Below the pieces are notes generated by a model that saw only the letters and a program-made list of their open reading frames with translations, was not told the origin of the DNA and did not search any database. A stretch of 64,000 nucleotides of DNA from positions 71,772,435 to 71,836,434 of the forward strand of contig CM043950.1 of NCBI GenBank assembly GCA_014529385.2. The letters are read 5' to 3'. Origin of the DNA: Adiantum capillus-veneris. Lineage: Eukaryota > Streptophyta > Polypodiopsida > Polypodiales > Pteridaceae. The first letter of the stretch is position 1. Each line of letters begins with the position of its first letter. A program made the translations under genes and the position numbers. Shown here piece by piece: positions 32,641-44,582 of the stretch.

Positions 32641-32697
32641 GGCTTCATAGAATTCATCACCACCTTTTTGCTATTTCAGTGTAGTTTTTTTTTTGTC

Positions 32698-32997
32698 TAC
32701 TACTCTTCTTCCTTGATTACCCAAGGATCCTGTAAGAAACTCCCATTCTCGAGGTGATATATTCCCTCCTTGGTACTCTTTCACTTCCTTAAGTACTTCT
32801 GCTCTAACTACCTATTGGTCCTTCCAATTCAGAGTACCTTAATCTTCTACTACTCTTCTTCCTTGATTACCCAAGGATCCTGTAAGAAACTCCCATTCTC
32901 GAGGTGATATATTCCCTCCTTGGTACTCTTTCACTTCCTTAAGTACTTTTGCTCTAACTACCTATTGGTCCTTCCAATTCAGAGTACCTTAATCTTC
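32698..32997. repeat. 150-bp near-perfect tandem duplication
   Basis: Two copies with a period of 150 bases, beginning at about 32698 and 32848, differ by very few bases (for example TACTTCTGC against TACTTTTGC). The duplication lies in the gag-protease linker of the Gypsy element. Because 150 is a multiple of three, it would insert 50 residues without shifting the frame. Confidence 0.92.
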
Positions 32998-33308
32998 TTT
33001 TTCTTCCACAGTTTCCTTTCCTGGCTTTTCTTTTAACCTTGTTACAACCATAGCCTCAGTACATCCACTGCTCTCAGGAATATCCTCCATTTGGATACAA
33101 GCTGCACAGTCACAGCTTTAGTGTTTAACCATTCCCTGAGAATACTGGGACTCATGTATTTCCTAATCAGGTTTCTATTTCTCCTGATGAAATTCTATCC
33201 TCTCTTGAGTCCATTCTTCATCAGTCCATTCTTCTTCAATCCATTCTTCCAGCATCACTAAATTGGAGGTCTTTGTTGTTGTTGAAGTGGAAGTTGTTGA
33301 TTCTGTTC

Positions 33309-33533
33309 CTAAGGCCTATTATTGTTATTTTTGTACTTGATAATGGGGATTTCTCTATCATTCCTGTGTCTATACCAGAGTTTACAATCAGGACCCTGCT
33401 TGTGCCCCACTGCTCCACAATAATTGCATTGTAATTGCTGCATATTAGTTTGACCCCTGTTTTGGTACACCCAATTATTTGGGTTTTGGAACCTTGTTTG
33501 TGGTGCAAGTCCCTGATACCTCCTGTTACCCAC
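33309..33533 (-). pseudogene. Gypsy nucleocapsid zinc knuckle
   Basis: The frame holds C-N-Y-C-G-A-V-G-H-K-Q-G-P-D-C, a CCHC knuckle with a slightly long last spacing, in a Gln/Asn/Arg-rich setting. It follows gag in the usual order. Confidence 0.75.
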
Positions 33534-33933
33534 TTAATAAGTAACCATATTTGCAGCTGCCTCCCTCATTTTTTGAGTGGTATACTTAGGTCTTCTTCCC
33601 CTGAAGTCTGGGTTATATTAACAATTTTTATAATCATGACCAAACCTTTGACATACCTGACAATATGGTTTTGCTGACATCCATGTTAATTGTTTGCAGT
33701 TTCTCCTGAATGACTTTGTTGATTGCATCTGCAATTACTACTTCCTTTCCCTACTTCTTTTCCTTCTTCTGCTTAGCCTTTTCGTTCTTTTTCTTCTTCT
33801 TTTCTTTCTTCTTCTTTTGTTTCTTCTTTTCTGACCAATCCTGATCTTCAATATCAGTTTCTTCTTCAGGTTTCCTAATCTCAATCCTCATCCTTTGACT
33901 CTGACTTAGACTTTGACTTATCTGATTTAGAGT

Positions 33934-34494
33934 CTACTTCTTCTTCTTCTTTACCTTTAGATCTTCTTTACCACCATACCTTCTTTCATCTCTTGTAGCG
34001 ACTTCCATCAAATAAGTAAAACCTTGTGCATTTGCTAACGGGGATCTCCCTGCTACTGCACTTCTAAACTCCTTTTTGAGTCCCTTACAAAAATCATGTC
34101 CCAATTGTTCCATAGAAGGTTGTTGTGCTACTTCCAATCTAATGTTCAAATTTCTAAACTTTTTTTCATAGTCTTCAAACAACAAGTCTTTTTGCTTCCA
34201 CTTCCTCAATTTATTCAAAATGTCTTTAGGTGTTTTGTCCTCCCTAAACCTTAACAAGAATCTCTGTTTCAAATCATCATGATTATTAAAGGCTCCCATG
34301 CCATACTGCAAGAACCAATCCATGTCTTTACCTTGCAGTGTTGCTACAAAATGTTTTTTCTTCACCTCATCGAGATGTAATACCTCATATCCACTTGCAG
34401 ACCACCTTGTTTGAAACTGACACATGGCTATCAACATCTTGGGACTTTTTCCTGTTGGCTTTGTCGCACCCACTTTGGGATTTGGTGCAGACAT
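33934..34494 (-). pseudogene. Gypsy gag capsid domain
   Basis: The 186-codon frame shows the retrotransposon gag fold: V-K-K-K-H-F-V-A-T-L-Q-G-K-D-M-D-W-F near residue 50, D-L-K-Q-R-F-L-L-R-F and L-R-K-W-K-Q near 75-95, and a closing F-C-K-G-L-K. It ends in a lysine run encoded by a T-rich (CTT) tract that extends to 33770. Gag would assemble the particle; here it is broken downstream. Confidence 0.82.
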
Positions 34495-34549
34495 TGGAGG
34501 TATTGGAAGTGTTCTTGGTACTCTTATTGGTAGTGGATTGAAAGGTAAA

Positions 34550-35410
34550 GTAGGTACCCCTGCTGGTACAAACTACTATTGTCTTCTTGCCCTGAAAACT
34601 GTTTGAGCTAGGAAGTATATTAACCAATTGTCCCAAGAGTGGGTTTGCTATGGGAGGAGTTGCTTGTTGGACTCCTTGGTTTGCAGGTGGGGTCTCCTAC
34701 AGCCTGTGTTCAGGTTCTTGCAGTTCAGTCCCCCCCAACAATTTCAGCTCTTGCAGCAACCCCCCTTACAGGTTCTTCTTAGTCACTACTAAACTCCTCT
34801 TCCTATCTTCCCCTTGCATTAAATTCTCTCCTAAGTCTAAACCTTGTGCCATATACATTGTGGTACATTAAACCCCTGCCCTGACTCACTCATGCATTGG
34901 TTCTTCCTCTCTATCTTAAGTATTGTGCCAACACCATTCTCTCATACAGACTGTAGCAATGTGGAAAATTGCAAGCACCAAATGGTATAAAGGAATGAAC
35001 TACCTTATCACAACGATAATATTCTTGATTTCTCCTGGTAGCTCGGGGATGAAATCATTCAAGAAGACTGTTGCATACTCCTCACACTATTCCTGCAGGG
35101 TTACCCAATTGGAAAATTCCCTCAGGTGGTCCAAGTCAGCCAACATATTAAGAACATGTTGAAGTAACATTAGGGAAGAGGAAGAAGAAGTAACATACAA
35201 GAAAGAGATAGTTCCTCACTTATCATTACTCTCCTTGCATAGCATAGCACAATAGCATAACAATGATGATGAATAAGATGGCAAGCTTAAGCATTGAAGA
35301 ACGGTTGTTGGTTGGATTTGCATTCCATAGCCAAGAGTGTTGGTGTAGGCTCTCAACTTCTCAACAAGCTTGGAGAAGGAGATGGAGCTCTTGCACTTTG
35401 CACTTCCCAC
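34550..35410. other. non-coding leader or flank
   Basis: No gene is seen. This should include the leader of the minus-strand Gypsy element, but I found no primer-binding site or LTR edge. Confidence 0.35.
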
Positions 35411-35411
35411 A

Positions 35412-35412
<1 letters not shown>

Positions 35413-35480
<68 letters not shown>

Positions 35481-35482
35481 GG
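35413..35482. repeat. (GT)n(GA)n microsatellite with a G run
   Basis: A compound array: GT about 30 bp, GA about 28 bp, then 12 or so Gs. It lies at the outer end of the left inverted arm. Confidence 0.95.
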
Positions 35483-35485
35483 AGT

Positions 35486-36340
35486 ATACCTTGCAATCAA
35501 GACCCTAGATTCCTTGGTCAACACCTCATTGTAGCTCAAGCTTCAAATTGATTAGACCCCTACAAGCTTAGCCAATCACATGTAGAGTGCATATCAAGCA
35601 ACCATGCTAGCCTTAGGACAAGTGTCCCCCTTTCCCCTTTGAGAGAGAGGCTTGATAAATGCATAAATAATTAATTTAATTACCTAAAATATTATTGGAT
35701 CCCTTTAGAGGCCAACCAATAGGCTTTAGGCACCTTATGAGGGCAATATGGAGAGGAGCTTGACATGTGTCCTTGTTGCCTCTTTAGACTAGGCTTCCCT
35801 TGTGTGAGGGTGTGTGTGTTTTCTCTTATGCTCCTACAAGTAGGGCTCGCTCCCCCATGAGTAGGGATCCTTGTTGACTTTTGGAACACCTTAAGTCCCT
35901 CAAGCACCTTAGTCATGGAGCACCTTAGCACCTTAGTAGTCAATAAGCACCTCAAGCACCTTAGTCAGCAAGCACAATAAGCACCTCAAGCACCTTAGTC
36001 GTCAAGCACGATAAGCACCTCAAGCACCTTAATGAGCCAGTACCTCAAGCTTGGACCCGATTCCCACCTCAAGCTCAGCCCTAGCTTGCCTAAGGTCTAA
36101 GTACTTTTAGCACTAACCTTTGAGGTTTTTAATGAAGCTAACCCTAAAGTCTTTTAAGTTTCAATCTTGCATTGCTCTTTGACAGACAATCACTCATTTG
36201 GACCCTTTGACTTTGGCCTCGTGTTGAGATAGATCCATAAGCCATGCCTATATTGTAATCCTTGTTCCCATTTATTCTCCCACATTAAATGATCAATTTA
36301 ATATGAGAAAATAATTTGGATTTTAGATTTTATGACAATC
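35486..36340 (+). repeat. left arm of a 0.85-kb inverted repeat
   Basis: This segment is the imperfect reverse complement of 44583-45455. Shared landmarks include GTATACCTTGCAA at the outer edge, the CTACAAGCTTAGCCAATCAC stretch, and TAAATGATCAATTTAATATG near the inner edge. Around 35885-36060 it holds a run of AGCACCTCAAGCACCTTAG-type minisatellite units. The arms enclose 8.2 kb including a whole LTR element. Confidence 0.85.
35885..36060. repeat. CAAGCACCTTAG minisatellite
   Basis: About eight degenerate units of AGCACCTCAAGCACCTTAGT, with short insertions between some of them. Confidence 0.8.
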
Positions 36341-36419
36341 AGCATGTTTACTAGATGTCAGGGTATCAAAGGTTTTGGATTTGAACTAGTTTTTGTCAGC
36401 CAAAAGTGATTTCTCAAGT

Positions 36420-39004
36420 TGGTTCTAGCGGTTTCAAACTATCAGTTATTTTTTGTCTTTTTCACCTCTTTTCTACCATTTCACTATATATAGGCGTGTG
36501 TGAGTTAGGGGACTTACCCCATATTTTCTTAAAAACCCTCAGCTAGCTAGTCACTGGGCTAGTTGAGTCAAAAAAATAAAAAATATTATGGCCCATTTGT
36601 GTGTAAATATTGCATTGTATATATGGCCTAAATATAGGGATTTTTATAATTATTTTGATATTTTATTTAAATATTTATACGTAGGTGTGTGTTTTATTAA
36701 ACTTATGTATGCTTCTTTCATCTTCTTGCACCATAAGTGTATTTTTTACCAATGTGTACATAATCTAACCTCATATTTTTCTTTTATACAAACCACCCCC
36801 ACATTTTCACCCTCACCCTCGTGAAAACAAAAATTGATTTCTACTCTCTTAGTCACGTTTATTATATTATTTACTTGTATACCTTTTCCTCTTTTACCCA
36901 AAATAATACAAAGAGGGACCATATCATATGATTCCAATATCTTTCCATATCCATAATTCCTCCATATTTTTATTATTATTATTACTCATTATTCTAACAC
37001 CATGTGCTCATTGAGCTAAAATCCATAAATAATCCATACACTAGTCCCACCATGTATATATTTCGTTATTCACCAATAATCCTCCTCCATGCATGTGCCA
37101 AGGGTAACTTGGATGTTTTGTATTATGATACGACAAAGGAGGGGCTCACTCTTGGATGCATTGTACAAATTCAACAAAGGAGCGGGCCACTAAAAGACTT
37201 TTGCAGGCATAAAAAACAGGCTTTTTGGTGAGAATTTTGGCACCCATCTCCACTCCGAATTTGGAGCGGTAACCTGAAGAGAAAATGTAGCCCACGATCT
37301 AAGTAATCACCTCAACTGTTTTCATGATTTTCGGAGCTACCAGCGGTGAGATATGATTTTTTGAGTGGACCCCAGTCTGCCCACTTTTCTCACAAAGTAA
37401 CCCATAGTCTTCTCTCACCTCCTTTTCCACTTCCACACACATACACTCATTCCTCTCCATCCCTCACTCAAACCTGCAACTTTCATGGCTTACTTCATCT
37501 TCTTCACCATTTCCATCTCTCGTTACTTCATAGCTCAAAAGATTATCATCTCTACACACATATAGCTCAATTTCTCTCTCTAGAATCAAATTCATATTAC
37601 CATAACCTCTTCATCCTTTCATAAAAAGAGAAAAAATCAGCAAATAAACGAGCTCAAGACCTGCAAAAGGAGGAGTTTGATCATGGAGAATTCAACTTCC
37701 CCATGGTCACAAGAACTGCACCGACAAAGTTCTACAACCGCTTCATTCACTGGAGGAGAAGGTGGAAAATTTCATTTACATCTTGTGGTTTCCACCAAAT
37801 TGTGTATATTCTCATCCTTCTCTTACTTTTTATCATTGTATAAATCATATAATACACCTTGAGTGCATATGCCATGTAATTTTACCCCATACTACTATCT
37901 TCAAACTACTAACACTAACTGCTAACCTTTTCTTTTGTAAATTGCACCCACTCTACTCTACCGTGGAGTAGGCAACCTCACACAAAAAATCACTCACCTC
38001 TCTAGAATCTTCTCTATTTCACCTCAATAATTCTCTCCTCTTGAGCCCACATTCATGTGACTCAAGAGACAAGAGAGACCCACTCTCATAAGAATATATA
38101 AAAAATTTCATAAACATGGTTTTCTATGAAAATGTTGATGAGGTATAATCCTAATTAGGGCTCTCCTCACCTATAAATAGAGCCCTTCTCCCTTTGTAAA
38201 AGGCAGGATCCCTCCACTATTGCTCACTACTTTGAGTGTGCCATTCACCATCCTAGTTTTAGGGAGTGAGAGTGAGCTCTCTATGCACCATTACATGTGG
38301 TGTATAGGAAAGCTTCTTTGAGCCAGTTGTAATATTGCAAGGGGTGAGTGATTCATAACTTCCAATCAAAGTTGTACCTACTCTTGTGCATCAATTTAAT
38401 CAATAAGTTGGGTGAAAATCGCAGGTCAAAACTCTCTTGAGTCTCTCCAATTCACGCTTGGCAACGTCATCTCATTTGGTTAAAGGTGACGCGTTTTCAT
38501 TTTGAGATTCTTTTGTAGTATCTGCTTGTATGTGACTCAAGAGCTCTTGTGTTTATTTTTGTTGTTTGGGAAAACATTATAAGAGGGTTGTATGGTGAGA
38601 GGTCTCCCATAATCCTAAGATAATGTGTAGTTTGCAACATCATCAAACTTAATCGTGTCTCTTGACTCTCCTCGAAGCTTTTCATATACCCACGTCAATC
38701 ATTAAAACTGAAGCTAAATTCTTGCACAAAGATCTCTCTCTTTCTTGTGTGTTTGGTGTGTGTATTTGTAGCATTTAAATTAGTGATAGTGTACCCTTCC
38801 TTCTCGCTTGTATTGCTAAGGGATTCTCCTCTTTTGCATCCTAGTTCGCTCTCTAACTAGGTGGTGCCCCTTTTCTTGTTTGGTTTCTGGCTGTGGTTGT
38901 TTGTGTCTCTGATTGTGCTTGCCCCAGCCCCAAATTGAGCAGCACGGGAGCCTCGAAGGGTGTTTAGAGGCCGCTCTTCTTGTTGCCCGCCCCGGACCGC
39001 CTCA
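36420..39004 (+). repeat. left LTR, about 2.6 kb
   Basis: From 36482 on it matches 41612-44148 with scattered substitutions and small indels. The first 60 bases align poorly. It ends ...GACCGCCTCA just before the primer-binding site. It includes a probable promoter region near 38150-38250 (CACCTATAAATAGAGCCC), whose counterpart lies in the right LTR. Confidence 0.85.
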
Positions 39005-39007
39005 AAT

Positions 39008-39021
39008 TGGTGCCCCCACTG
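39008..39021 (+). promoter_or_regulatory. primer-binding site of the gag-only LTR element
   Basis: TGGTGCCCCCACTG starts three bases after the LTR end. It has the TGG opening expected for pairing with a tRNA CCA end. It differs from the tRNA-iMet type used by the other elements here. Confidence 0.6.
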
Positions 39022-39316
39022 AGAACTGACTTTGTGCTTATTGTTGTTGTATTGCATGAATGCTTGAATTTTAGCATAATCAAGTAGATTATATGAATCA
39101 TGAAACTTGTATGACCGAGTTTAATTTCAAAGCAACAAAAATTGATCTAGAATATGGTTTGGATTAGCATAACATAAGAAAGGAAAAAAAAAATCTCACA
39201 TAAGAATCTAGAATTCATGTTGAAAGACCTTTCAAAACTTTGTGTAGTTAGTTGATGTCATGAGAGAAAATGATTTTTTGGAACTAATCTTTGTGTGGTT
39301 CTAGCATTGAGAGACT

Positions 39317-40253
39317 ATGACACGCTATACCTTTGATGATATCCCAATCTTCTTCGAAAATCTAGAAGAAGATGTTGATGATTTTCTTGCTGATTTTAGA
39401 CTGGTTTGTCGTATCCTTGGTAAAAGGGATGACATTGAAAAAGGGGATTTTCTATTGTTATGCCTTAGAGGCAACGCTGAGCAATGGTTTTGGAGTATGT
39501 CTTCTTAGATTGAAGATGGATATACCTAAATTTCCAAAGCTTTGAAGACCAGATTCTCTAAAATTCCAACAACAGAGACAACATGGGCTTCATTAGGGAG
39601 ACTTCAACAACATGGTGAAGACTACTATGCTTATGAGGATTTTTTTTCTCGTCAATGGGGAGGATGTGGGTTTAGTTCTACATTTCCAGATTATGTAAAA
39701 ATGGAGCAATTTATTTCGGGTTTGTCTCCTTTCCTAAAGACTAAGGTTACTTGTAGTGGACCCTCTACCTTTGAAGAAGCGGTTACTATTGCCCGAAGGA
39801 AGTTTCACAAGTACTTCTACATCAAAAATGGTTTCCATCATGCTGGAAGAACCAAACATCATGAAAGTGTTTCTAAAGGAGTCAACTTCTTTGCCATACT
39901 TGTCTCCTTCTACTCCGACAAATGTTGAAGAAGTTACTTACATGCCAACTGATTATTCAAGTGCTAAAGTGTGTGGCCAAGATTCAAATCTGGAATCTCT
40001 TTCTTCTACCTTTATCACAAGTATGCAAAAATCGACACAAGATATCTCAAATGGCATTGATGATTCAATAATGGATACATCCAACCCTTTGGTGGAGGAT
40101 GAATTTCTAGTCCAAGCAGACGAAGCTTTTGTGCAACATGACTCTATGGAGAATGAAGACCTTGAAGGTAACCTTGATCTTATGGAATGTTTTGAGAGTG
40201 TATCTGTTCTAAAAGAAGAGAGTGAAGAAGAAGATGAAATCATAGGTGGATAG
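39317..40253 (+). pseudogene. gag of the non-autonomous LTR element
   Basis: The first part (39317-39928) starts at MTRYTFDDIPIFFENLEEDV. It carries F-L-A-D-F-R-L-V-C-R-I-L-G and L-L-C-L-R-G-N-A-E-Q-W-F, a clear retrotransposon gag capsid fold. Two in-frame stops lie at 39506 and about 39527. Near 39860 the frame shifts, and the acidic tail continues to 40253 in another frame, with many Glu/Asp residues and no zinc knuckle. Lack of a knuckle is unusual for gag and may mean it relies on a partner for RNA packaging. Confidence 0.72.
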
Positions 40254-40452
40254 ATTATAGACCACATTGATCATAAAGAGATGATTGTGTACATGGAATG
40301 CCAACTCCAAAACAGAGTAGAAGAGTGTGAGTTGAATCCATGTGAGGATAATCTTGAAGAAGTGTTTGAGGATGTTGAAAAGAATTGGTATGACCCATGT
40401 ATGTTAAGCCAAAGTTTTCACAAAATCAAACAGTAATCCATCAACCTTTGAG

Positions 40453-41241
40453 GTGGTACAATGTGAGGAGTTACAACCTTGCCAAAGGGGGGGCTTAGAA
40501 GGGGATGAAGAACATGGGAGAGTAGTAAAAAATAAAATCATAAAAGGAAACTATCAGAAGGGTATCATTCTCTCCAATGGTGTTTTAGTGGGTGGCTCTC
40601 CATTCATGGGACAATCTCTTAGCAAGAAAATCCAAGCTTTTGAAGTCCCAATCATCTTCACATTGGGTTTCACCTCTTCAAAGTCAAATTCTCCTCTCTT
40701 CACATATACCTTTCATTGGGGGCACCATACCTTCTTAAGTGGAAGAGGACATGAATACTTGGTGATAAACGTATGTTTCCAAACCTTCTTCATTTGGTTC
40801 TTTGGTGTATGGAGGTCGCACATTGTGATGCTTTTGGTCTTCATCATAGATGAAAAACTTGTTGATTGCTACATGTGGATATTTCATCAATCAGTACCAA
40901 AATCTATTCTCTTCCACTGTGTTGGAAGCAATAGAAACCTTCATCTATTATCTACTTATGTGGTAAACTATTTGCGATATCTTCCAATAGAAGCTAGAAG
41001 CATGGATCAAGCTTTCCTAAATCATGAAGGTCATAGAATTTTTGACTTGATGAGACTACTCAGGTTGAATGAATTTTATGAGCTACAGTTCAGGAATTTG
41101 CTCATACAAGCTCTTGAAGATCGTAGCAGATACATCAACATTACAAAGGAGAAAGAGCAACCAATCTTTTATATCACATTCATAGGGATAGATGCAATGA
41201 TGGACAACAATAAAATCTACAAGTTTCTTCAACCGAAATGA
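40453..41241 (+). CDS. unrecognised 262-codon ORF between gag and the 3' LTR
   Basis: An uninterrupted frame that ends in TGA 270 bases before the polypurine tract. The middle (about residues 100-150) is hydrophobic and rich in Phe, Trp, Ile and Val and could form one or two membrane helices. The C-terminal third is hydrophilic, with N-E-F-Y-E-L-Q-F-R-N-L-L-I-Q-A-L-E-D-R-S-R-Y. I recognise no family. It stands where an env gene would stand, but no signal peptide, cleavage site or glycosylation cluster makes that case. Confidence 0.5.
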   Translation: MVQCEELQPCQRGGLEGDEEHGRVVKNKIIKGNYQKGIILSNGVLVGGSPFMGQSLSKKIQAFEVPIIFTLGFTSSKSNSPLFTYTFHWGHHTFLSGRGHEYLVINVCFQTFFIWFFGVWRSHIVMLLVFIIDEKLVDCYMWIFHQSVPKSILFHCVGSNRNLHLLSTYVVNYLRYLPIEARSMDQAFLNHEGHRIFDLMRLLRLNEFYELQFRNLLIQALEDRSRYINITKEKEQPIFYITFIGIDAMMDNNKIYKFLQPK

Positions 41242-41510
41242 GTAAGTGATTCCATACCCTACATATCTCTTTGGGAAAGATATTTCAAGATCTTTGATCC
41301 TGGGGGGTGCTTATGGAAACTTTCTCAATGGAGGAGGTTTACTCAGTCACTTCATTACATCCTGCTATGGGCTCTTAGAACTTTTCATATCACACAAGGT
41401 TTTTTAATCATACAACAAAGGTTCTTCAAAGATGAGAGCAGACAAAGACAGACGTTACACAATCTACAAGTTGTATGATCGGATAAATGGTACATGAATG
41501 TACCATTATC

Positions 41511-41525
41511 TAAGGGAGGGCCTAG
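41511..41525 (+). promoter_or_regulatory. polypurine tract before the right LTR
   Basis: TAAGGGAGGGCCTAG lies directly before a TGGTAG that opens the right LTR, the expected position. Confidence 0.65.
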
Positions 41526-44148
41526 TGGTAGCCGTTTTTCGGCTTTCGATAATTGTTATGGTGAGCTACCTCACCCTACCAAATTCACCCAAACACTATG
41601 GCTATCCCTACCAATTCACTATACATAGGCGTGTGTGAGTTAGGGGACTTACCCCATATTTTCTTAAAAACCCTCAGCTAGCTAGTCATTGGGCTAGTTG
41701 AGTCAAAAAAATAAAAAAATAAAAAATATTATGGCCCATTTGTGTGTAAATATTGCATTGTATATATGGCCTAAATATAGGGATTTTTATAATTATTTTG
41801 ATATTTTATTTAAATATTTATACCTAGGTGTGTGTTTTATTAAACTTATGTATGCCTTCTTTCATCCTCTTGCACCATAAGTGTATTTTTTGCCAATGTG
41901 TACATAATCTAACCTCATATTTTTCTTTTATACAAACCACCCCCACATTTTCACCCTCACCCTCGTGAAAACAAAAATTGATTTCTTCTCTCTTAGTCAC
42001 GTTTATTATATTATTTACTTGTATACCTTTTCCTCTTTCACCCAAAATGATACAAAGAGGGACCATATCATATGATTCCAATATCTTTCCATATCCATAA
42101 TTCCTCCATATTTTTATTATTATTATTACTCATTATTCTAACACCATGTGCTCATTGAGCTAAAATCCATAAATAGTCCATACACTAGTCCCACCATGTA
42201 TATATTGCTTTATTCACCAATAATCCTCCTCCATGCATGTGTCAAGGGCAACTTGGATTCTTTGTATTATGATATGACAAAAGAGGGGCTCACTCTTGGA
42301 TGCATCGTACAAATTCAACAAAGAAGGGGGCCACTAAAAGACTTTTGCAGGCATAAAAAACAGGGTTTTTGGTGAGAATTTTGGCACCCATCTCCACTCC
42401 GAATTTGGAGCGGTAACCTGTAGAGAAAATGTAGCCCACGATCTAAGTAATCACCTCAAAGTTTTTCATGATTTTTGGAGCTACCAGCTGTGAGATATGA
42501 TTTTTTGAGTGGACCCCAGTCTGCCCACTTTTCTCACAAAGTAACCCATAGTCTTCTCTCGCCTCCTTTTCCACTTCCACACACATACACTCATTCCTCT
42601 CCATCCCTCACTCAAACCTGCAACTTTCATGGATTCATTCATCTTCTTCACCATTTTCATCTCTCCTTGCTTCATAGCTCAAAAGATTATCATCTCTACA
42701 CACATATAGCTCAATTTCTCTCTCTAGAATCAAATTCATATTACCATAACCTCTTCATCGTTTCATAAAAAGAGAAAAACTCAAAAAATAAAGAAGCTCA
42801 AGCCCTGCAAAAGGAGGAGTTTGATCATGGAGAATTCAAGTTCCCCATGGTCACAAGGACTGCACCGACAAAGTTCTACAACCGCTTCATTCATTGGAGG
42901 AGAAGGTGGAAAATTTCATTTACATCTTGTGGTTTTCACCAAATTGTGTATATTCTCATCCTTCTCTTAATTTTTATCATTCTATAAATCATATAATGCA
43001 CCTTGAGTGCATACGCCATGTAATTTTACCCCATCCTACTAACTTCAAACTACTAACACTAATTGCTAACCCTTTTTTTTTGTAAATTGCACCCACTCTA
43101 CTCTACCGTGGAGTAGGCAACCTCACACAAAAACTCACTCACCTCTCTAGAATCTTCTCTATTTCACCTCAATAATTCTCTCCTCTTGAGCCCACATCCA
43201 TGTGACTCAGGAGACAAGAGAGCCCCACTCTCATAAGAACATATAAAAAATTTCATAAACATGGTTTTCTATGAAAATGTTGATCAGGTATAATCCTAAT
43301 TAGGGCTCTTCTCACCTATAAATAGAGCCCTTCTTCCTTTGTAAAAGGCAGGATCCCTATACTATTCCTCACTACTTTGAGCGTGCCATTCACCATCTTA
43401 GTTTTAGGGAGTGAGAGTGAGCTCTCTATGCACCATTACATGTGGTGTATAGGAAAGCTTCTTTGAGCTAGTTGTAACATTGCAAGGGGTGAGTGATTCA
43501 TAACTTCCAATCAAAGTTGTACCTACTCTTGTGCATCAATTTAATCAATAAGTTGGGTGAAAATCGCGGGTCAAAACTCTCCTGAGTCTCTCCAATTCAC
43601 GCTTGGCAACGTCATCTCATTTGGTTTAAGGTGACGCGTTTTCATTTTGAGATTCTTTTGTAGTATCTGCTTGTATGTGACTCAAGAGATCTTGTGTTTG
43701 TTTTTGTTGCCTGGGAAAACATTATAAGAGGGTTGTATGGTGAGAGGTCTCCCATAATCCTAAGACAATGTGTAGTTTGCAACATCATCAAAATTAATCG
43801 TGTCTCTTGACTCTCCTCCAAGCTGTTCATACACCCACGTCAATCATTAAAATTGAAGCTAAATTCTTGCACAAAGATCTCTCTCTTTCTTGTGTGTTTG
43901 GTGTGTGTATTTGTAGCATTTTAATTAGTGATAGTGTACCCTTCCTTCTCGCTTGTATTGCTAAGGGATTCTCCTCTTTTGCGTCCTAGTTCGCTCTCTA
44001 ACTAGGTTGTGCCCCTTTTCTTGTTTGGTTTCTGGCTGTGGTTGTTAGTGTCTCTGATTGTGCTTGCCCCAGCCCCAATTGAGCAGCACGGGAGCCTCGA
44101 AGGGTGTTTAGAGGCCGCTCTTCTTGTTACTCGCACCGGACCGCCTCA
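41526..44148 (+). repeat. right LTR, about 2.6 kb
   Basis: It opens TGGTAGCC after the purine tract and closes GACCGCCTCA. It aligns with the left LTR through all landmarks, such as the GCGTGTGTGAGTTAGGGG stretch at 41627. Confidence 0.88.
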
Positions 44149-44582
44149 ATGGATGCAAGGAATACAATGCCTAAGGATAGTATGAACCTTGTCAATGCTT
44201 ACAATAAAACATTAGAGTAATAAAATGTACATGTTTCTTTTGAATGATCAATTTTTTTGTCTTATAAGACTAATTCTTTTTTTCTTGTGCAAAAATTGAA
44301 GTAGTATGCATGATTAGAATCATGTTTGTGATGACGACGTCTATCAAACACCAAGTAGAATTTGTCACTCTACTTTGCAAGAATGAAATGGACTCAAGAT
44401 CAGAGATGCTTGCGGAACCTAAGTCTCCCAAGATCCAAATGGATTAATCATCCATCTTGGAATGATGTTGTAGGGTAAAAAGGGATCCTCTACCCGCTAA
44501 GAAACATCGACTAATGACTAAGGATTTATCTCTTCTACCTCATAGTCGAGGATGACTATGATTTCAAGAGAGAGAGGTCATG
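44149..44582. other. spacer between LTR element and right inverted arm
   Basis: No gene or repeat is recognised in this AT-rich stretch. Confidence 0.4.

Larger units (their letters stand above)
23400..34500 (-). mobile_element. second Ty3/Gypsy family (-), with third ORF and nested 3.1-kb insertion
   Basis: Reading from right to left the order is gag, zinc knuckle, protease, reverse transcriptase, RNase H, integrase, GPF/Y, then an additional ORF in the env position. A 3132-bp insertion (27844-30975) splits reverse transcriptase. Many stops and frameshifts are present. I could not identify the LTRs. A shorter copy of the same family, from integrase to the third ORF, lies at 55620-58250. Confidence 0.85.
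36420..44148 (+). mobile_element. non-autonomous LTR retrotransposon with gag but no pol
   Basis: Two direct repeats of about 2.6 kb flank 2.5 kb of internal DNA. A primer-binding site follows the left one and a purine tract precedes the right one, so this is an LTR element on the plus strand. The inside encodes a Gypsy-type gag and a second unrecognised ORF only. Protease, reverse transcriptase and integrase are absent. Such elements are called TR-GAG or LARD-like and need helper proteins. I found no target duplication, and the left 60 bases of the two LTRs differ. Confidence 0.85.

Noticed and set aside
36588-36824. Small open frames inside the long LTRs
   Set aside because: They occur in both LTR copies with differences at stops, and nothing suggests a protein.
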